Shown here: positions 60,158-64,000 of the stretch, piece by piece
Layout: every line of letters begins with the position of its first letter
How positions within the stretch are numbered: position 1 is the stretch's first letter
Source: Flavobacteriaceae bacterium
GTDB taxonomy: Bacteria; Bacteroidota; Bacteroidia; Flavobacteriales; Flavobacteriaceae
NCBI GenBank assembly: GCA_030726725.1
Contig: JANRDC010000018.1
Coordinates: 1 to 64,000, forward strand
Direction: 5' to 3'
DNA: 64,000 nucleotides
Program-made: the position numbers and the translations under genes
The notes under the pieces: generated by a model
The model's input: only the letters and a program-made list of their open reading frames with translations
The model's database searches: none
What the model was told of the DNA's origin: nothing

Positions 60158-60478
60158 TTGGAGGTATCTTCATTTAAAGATTGTTTGCTGTGGATTCAAG
60201 AGGAATCTTCAGAATTATTGATCCGCGCAGTGGGCGACCACTGGCCTGAAGCTAGTGAAGCCGATTTAATCATACAGCTTACAGACGTCAACACCCCAAT
60301 CAATGAGTTTGTGTCTTGGTCAAATCAACACAGAAAAAGAGGTTTTTCTCTGGTACTCGTCGGCTCTTTTTTACATTTTGATGACCTGGAGTCTATGGCC
60401 ATTACCGCTGCCCCAACACTTCAAGAAGCGTACGATTTAATTGAAATGGAGCGCATTGAAAGGGATTTAGGATTTTGA
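60158..60478 (+). CDS. Small conserved protein between pyrB and rnz (STAS-like)
   Basis: A 106-residue cytoplasmic protein starting at TTG (60158), 2 nt after pyrB. Its alternation of strands and helices (LIIQLTDV, FVSWSNQH, FSLVLVGSF) resembles a STAS-type fold. The C-terminus, APTLQEAYDLIEMERIERDLGF, matches a tail I recall from Flavobacteriia proteins encoded just before RNase Z and often mislabelled as RNase Z. It has no metallo-beta-lactamase motif. The stop overlaps the rnz start by 4 nt, suggesting a functional tie with RNase Z. Confidence 0.75.
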   Translation: MEVSSFKDCLLWIQEESSELLIRAVGDHWPEASEADLIIQLTDVNTPINEFVSWSNQHRKRGFSLVLVGSFLHFDDLESMAITAAPTLQEAYDLIEMERIERDLGF

Positions 60479-61377
60479 AAGTCACCGTGCTAGGTTGCCA
60501 TGCAGCGACCCCGAGAACATTGACGAGCCCCACTGCACAGGTTGTTTTTTCGGGAAAGCACGTGATGCTTATCGATTGCGGAGAGGGTACCCAATCACAG
60601 CTCAGGCGTTATAAAGTTCGTTTTCAAGACATTCAACACATTTTTATCTCCCACCTACACGGGGATCATTTTTTTGGTTTACCAGGACTGATTGCTACAT
60701 TTCGATTATTGGGTAGACACCACCCGTTGCATGTGTACGGACCCCAAGGAATGAAAGATGCGGTGATGGGCATGCTTTTAGCCGGGCAAACCCATATTGA
60801 TTACCCACTTTTTTTTCACGAGGTAGATACACGTGTACCTCAGGTATTGTTTGAAGATCAAGGATTGATCGTGCGCACATTTCCCTTAAATCATCGAGTA
60901 CCTACGCAAGGATTTGTATTTGAGCAAAAAGCTGGGCCGCGGCATATTCGCCGTTCCATGATTGCAGAAACCTTACCCAAATACGCCTATGATCTGCTCA
61001 AGAGCGGTAGAGATTATATCAGCGAGCAAGGTGATTGTTATTCTGCTGAAGCGTATACCAAGGCTGGTACGCCCACCAGGAAGTACGCATTTTGCAGCGA
61101 TACGCAGTATGACGCCAAAATTGTACCCCACATACAAGGAGTTGATCTCTTATACCACGAAAGCACTTTTTTAAACACTGAACTTTCACTGGCCAAAAAA
61201 ACGGGGCATTCCACAGCAGAGCAAGCTGGAATGATTGCTTCCATGGCCCGTGTAGAGACCTTGTTATTGGGACACTTCTCGACGAGATACCCATCAACAG
61301 ATGTTTTTGCCACAGAGGCCAAACTTCATTTTGACCGTGTTTTATGCGCCTATGAGGGAATGGAGCTTTCCCTGTGA
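60475..61377 (+). CDS. rnz: Ribonuclease Z
   Basis: Endonuclease that removes the 3' trailer of tRNA precursors. The 300-residue metallo-beta-lactamase protein has the zinc motif His60-x-His62-x-Asp64-His65 in SHLHGDHFFGLPGL, the GHSTAEQAG segment and the C-terminal LLLGHFSTRY motif. Translation begins at TTG in a TTGA overlap with the upstream stop codon. It ends the pyr operon as read here, with a promoter for pdxH shortly downstream. Confidence 0.93.
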   Translation: MKVTVLGCHAATPRTLTSPTAQVVFSGKHVMLIDCGEGTQSQLRRYKVRFQDIQHIFISHLHGDHFFGLPGLIATFRLLGRHHPLHVYGPQGMKDAVMGMLLAGQTHIDYPLFFHEVDTRVPQVLFEDQGLIVRTFPLNHRVPTQGFVFEQKAGPRHIRRSMIAETLPKYAYDLLKSGRDYISEQGDCYSAEAYTKAGTPTRKYAFCSDTQYDAKIVPHIQGVDLLYHESTFLNTELSLAKKTGHSTAEQAGMIASMARVETLLLGHFSTRYPSTDVFATEAKLHFDRVLCAYEGMELSL

Positions 61378-61407
61378 AACACCTTTTTTTAACACAGGCT
61401 TAAAGCG

Positions 61408-61415
61408 TACATTTG
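61408..61415 (+). promoter_or_regulatory. -7 box of pdxH
   Basis: TACATTTG lies 22 nt before the pdxH ATG at 61438. No TTG sits at the usual -33 distance, so the call is moderate. Confidence 0.5.
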
Positions 61416-61437
61416 CACAACAAACTATATTTATTCC

Positions 61438-62085
61438 ATGGAAAAAGACCTCGGCCACTACCGAAAATCTTATGAGCAAGGTTCCCTCGATGAATCACAA
61501 CTCGACGACAATCCCATGGGTCTTTTTAACCTCTGGTTTCACCAAGCAGATGAGTATCCCGGTGCGCAGGAAACCAATGCGATGACTTTAAGCACCATAG
61601 GGATTGACGGATTTCCTAAGTCAAGAGTTGTGTTGCTGAAAAAGTTTGATGAAAACGGTTTTGTTTTTTACACCAATTACTTGAGTGAGAAAGGAAAAGC
61701 ATTGGCCAATAATCCAAATGTTTGTCTCTCATTCCATTGGCATGCTCTTGAACGTCAGGTGATTATCAAGGGTATTGCCCAAAAAACAGAACCAAACATC
61801 TCTGATTTATATTTTGACAGTAGGCCATTAGGCAGTAGATTAGGCGCTATGGTATCCGCACAAAGCGAGGTGATTAAAAGCCGTGATGTGCTTGAAAAAG
61901 AACTCAGCAAACTCGAACAGCAGTATGCGGATCAAGCGCCCAAACGACCTGAACATTGGGGTGGATATTTGGTAAGGCCTCATGAAATAGAATTTTGGCA
62001 AGGAAGGCCTAACCGCCTCCACGACCGCATCAGATATAGAATTGTCGACAATATTGACTGGGTATTTGAACGACTTGCCCCATAA
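61438..62085 (+). CDS. pdxH: Pyridoxamine/pyridoxine 5'-phosphate oxidase
   Basis: An FMN-dependent oxidase that forms pyridoxal 5'-phosphate. The 215 residues show the family features: NAMTLSTIGIDGFPKSRVVLLK (FMN phosphate site, about residues 49-70), FYTNYLSEKGKALANNPNVC, ALERQVIIKG, and the C-terminal EFWQGRPNRLHDRIRY motif. The gene is 9 nt upstream of ppk1, so they probably share a transcript. Confidence 0.95.
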   Translation: MEKDLGHYRKSYEQGSLDESQLDDNPMGLFNLWFHQADEYPGAQETNAMTLSTIGIDGFPKSRVVLLKKFDENGFVFYTNYLSEKGKALANNPNVCLSFHWHALERQVIIKGIAQKTEPNISDLYFDSRPLGSRLGAMVSAQSEVIKSRDVLEKELSKLEQQYADQAPKRPEHWGGYLVRPHEIEFWQGRPNRLHDRIRYRIVDNIDWVFERLAP

Positions 62086-62094
62086 CACACCTCC

Positions 62095-64000
62095 ATGAGT
62101 ACAGAGAATAGATATGTCAACAGGGAGCTAAGCTGGCTCAGATTTAATGAACGCGTGTTACAGGAGTGCGCCGATGTCACTGTGCCACTGATTGAGCGTT
62201 TGCGTTTTTTAGGTATTTTCTCCAACAACCTAGACGAGTTTTTTAGGGTGCGCTATGCCACTGTAAAACGCATTGTCGACGCGGGAGCTAAGTTGGTCAA
62301 TCCTTTGGGATTGAGTGATCCCAAGGCTTTACTCGATGAAATTACATCTATTGTCATCGACCAACAGCAAAGGTCCTTAGACATCTTAAAAGCGATTGAG
62401 AAAGAGCTGGAATCCAACGGTATACATTTGGTAGATGACAAGAATTTAGAGCCAGATCAAGCTCAATTTGTCTCTGATTATTTTGTACAACAGGTGAGTA
62501 ATGTGTTGATGACTGTGATTCTACAGGAAAAAACACCTTTCCCCACCTTAAAGGATACCGCAGCTTATTTAGTGGTTGAAATAGTGTTAAATGCGGCAAA
62601 AAACAGTTTGCTTCCATTGAGAAAAAAACCTGAGGTCAGGTATGCGCTGATTGAAATACCCAGAGAGATCGATCGATTTGTGGTTTTACCCAACAAGCAC
62701 AACAAACAGTGCATCATGATGTTGGACGACGTGATTCGCTGTAATCTCGACAAGATTTTCACCATGTTTTCACACAAGAAGCTCAATGCTTATATGATCA
62801 AGATCACACGAGATGCTGAGCTTGATTTGGACAATGACGTCAGCAAAAGCTTTATTGAAAAATTGTATTCCGGTGTGGAACACCGCAAAGTCAGTGACCC
62901 TGTTCGGTTTGTATATGACAGAAATATTCCCTTGTCTACGCTTAAATTCATCAAAGCGAAAATGCAAATTGAAAACACGGACAGTGTGATCCCTGGGGGG
63001 CGTTACCACAACAGACGCGATTACATGGGGTTTCCGAGTTTGGGCAGACAAGATTTGCTGTATGAGCGCATTGTGCCGTTACCCATTAAGGGATTGGATA
63101 TTGAGGGCAGTTTGTTTCAACAAATCGCAAAACGCGATTTTCTGCAATACACCCCTTACCATACTTTTTCGTACATCACTCGTCTGCTGAAAGAAGCCGC
63201 GTTAGACCCTCAAGTTCAGCGTATTGACATAACGGTTTACCGTTTATCAAGAAACTCTCAAGTCGCTGCTGCCTTGGTCAATGCCGCTAGAAATGGCAAA
63301 AAAGTGACCGTAGTTTTGGAACTTCAAGCGCGTTTTGACGAACAGGCCAATATCGAGTATGCGGAGCAACTCCAAACCGAGGGAATTAAGTTGGTATTTG
63401 GTGTGCGCGGTTTAAAGGTGCATAGCAAAATCTGCGTTATTGAGCGTTTAGAGCAACAAAAATCTGTTCGCTATGGGTTTGTCAGCACCGGTAATTTCAA
63501 TGAGTCTACAGCCAAAATATACACGGATTACACCTTGTTTACGGCCAATAAATCCATAATGAAGGAATTGAGCAAAGTTTTTGAATTTATTCAAACCCCG
63601 TACATGGTGCAAAAATACAAGCACCTGATCGTATCCCCACACTATACCCGAGCGCGTTTTGAAAAGTTAATCGATCAGGAAATTGCCGCTGCCCAGGCTG
63701 GTAAACCCGCTTTTATCAAAATCAAGATGAACAGCTTTACCTCTTATTACATGGTCGATAAACTCTACGAGGCAAGCCGTGCAGGTGTTCAAGTTCAATT
63801 GATTGTTCGAGGTATATGTTGTTTGATTCCTGGAGTTCCAGGAATGAGTGAAAACATTGAGGCCATCAGTATTGTAGATAAATTTTTGGAGCACCCGCGG
63901 ATATTTATTTTTGGCAATCAAAACAATCCATTGGTGTTTATTTCTTCAGCAGATTGGATGACCAGAAATATAGAAAATAGGGTAGAGGTTGGTTGTCCGA
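62095..64000 (+). CDS. ppk1: Polyphosphate kinase 1 (truncated by the window edge)
   Basis: Builds and degrades inorganic polyphosphate from ATP. The first 635 codons are present with no stop; about 50-60 residues should lie beyond the window. The N-terminus RYVNRELSWLRFNERVLQEC is typical. The catalytic histidine is His443 in LKVHSKICVIE, and the second conserved histidine is His600 in FLEHPRIFIFGN. The VTVVLELQARFDEQANI block lies between. The start at 62095 is 9 nt after pdxH. Confidence 0.96.
   Translation, partial: MSTENRYVNRELSWLRFNERVLQECADVTVPLIERLRFLGIFSNNLDEFFRVRYATVKRIVDAGAKLVNPLGLSDPKALLDEITSIVIDQQQRSLDILKAIEKELESNGIHLVDDKNLEPDQAQFVSDYFVQQVSNVLMTVILQEKTPFPTLKDTAAYLVVEIVLNAAKNSLLPLRKKPEVRYALIEIPREIDRFVVLPNKHNKQCIMMLDDVIRCNLDKIFTMFSHKKLNAYMIKITRDAELDLDNDVSKSFIEKLYSGVEHRKVSDPVRFVYDRNIPLSTLKFIKAKMQIENTDSVIPGGRYHNRRDYMGFPSLGRQDLLYERIVPLPIKGLDIEGSLFQQIAKRDFLQYTPYHTFSYITRLLKEAALDPQVQRIDITVYRLSRNSQVAAALVNAARNGKKVTVVLELQARFDEQANIEYAEQLQTEGIKLVFGVRGLKVHSKICVIERLEQQKSVRYGFVSTGNFNESTAKIYTDYTLFTANKSIMKELSKVFEFIQTPYMVQKYKHLIVSPHYTRARFEKLIDQEIAAAQAGKPAFIKIKMNSFTSYYMVDKLYEASRAGVQVQLIVRGICCLIPGVPGMSENIEAISIVDKFLEHPRIFIFGNQNNPLVFISSADWMTRNIENRVEVGCP

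Overview
The window is a chromosomal segment of a Bacteroidota bacterium, most likely a member of Flavobacteriia. The evidence is: (1) many promoters fit the Bacteroidota primary-sigma consensus (TTG, about 16-22 nt, TAnnTTTG) and there is almost no Shine-Dalgarno sequence; (2) lineage-typical families are present (DUF6095, DUF6913, DUF4835/PorD, head-GIN adhesin, the short omega subunit, YtxJ); (3) lineage-typical gene blocks are present, such as bamD-rpoZ-coaBC-porD-recN and fabI-GT2-ybbR-coaE-kinase-regulator. Coding density is very high. Neighbouring genes often overlap by 1-20 nt, and no gap exceeds about 200 nt. I saw no tRNA, rRNA, insertion sequence, prophage or CRISPR array.

Layout. 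1-5167 (minus): terminator, DUF6095 membrane protein, monomeric isocitrate dehydrogenase, ribosomal protein L19 with a structured leader, TrmD and an HtrA protease. 5276-8359 (plus): DapF, an acetyltransferase, MltG and a muramidase-like exported protein. 8307-12747: DnaA with an RsmI-like methylase, a YbgC-type thioesterase, a YigZ protein and RibD. 12793-28465 (plus, 15.7 kb): acetyltransferase, PrmC, LigA, DUF6913, DapA, BamD, omega, CoaBC, PorD-like, RecN, FabI, glycosyltransferase, YbbR, CoaE and a two-component system. 28452-32086 (minus): MiaA, a DnaQ/degenerate GIY-YIG fusion, YggS and a Gfo/Idh/MocA oxidoreductase. 32166-43674: SmpB-Pcm, ClpB, YtxJ, GlyA, the SRP RNA on the minus strand, glutamine cyclotransferase, an SDR enzyme, fructose-6-phosphate aldolase, a cysteine-less TlpA-like lipoprotein and an ABC-F ATPase. 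43683-50285: PheT, a TlpA lipoprotein, LeuA and a large helical protein. 50282-53280 (minus): an ECF sigma operon with two repeat-ladder surface proteins. 53471-64000 (plus): Lon, Cmk, ribosomal protein S1, PyrR-PyrB-small protein-RNase Z, PdxH and the first two thirds of polyphosphate kinase.

Most genes are housekeeping: translation, replication, amino-acid, CoA and pyrimidine metabolism, envelope assembly and protein quality control. The less ordinary points are: the ECF sigma/anti-sigma operon with a Tyr-ladder and a GSG-ladder protein; an ABC-F ATPase in which one whole composite ATP site is lost; an exonuclease fused to an apparently dead GIY-YIG domain; a 9-bp perfect inverted repeat abutting the promoter of a muramidase-like gene; structured leaders before rplS and rpsA; several probably leaderless mRNAs; and a PyrR gene with no room for an attenuator.
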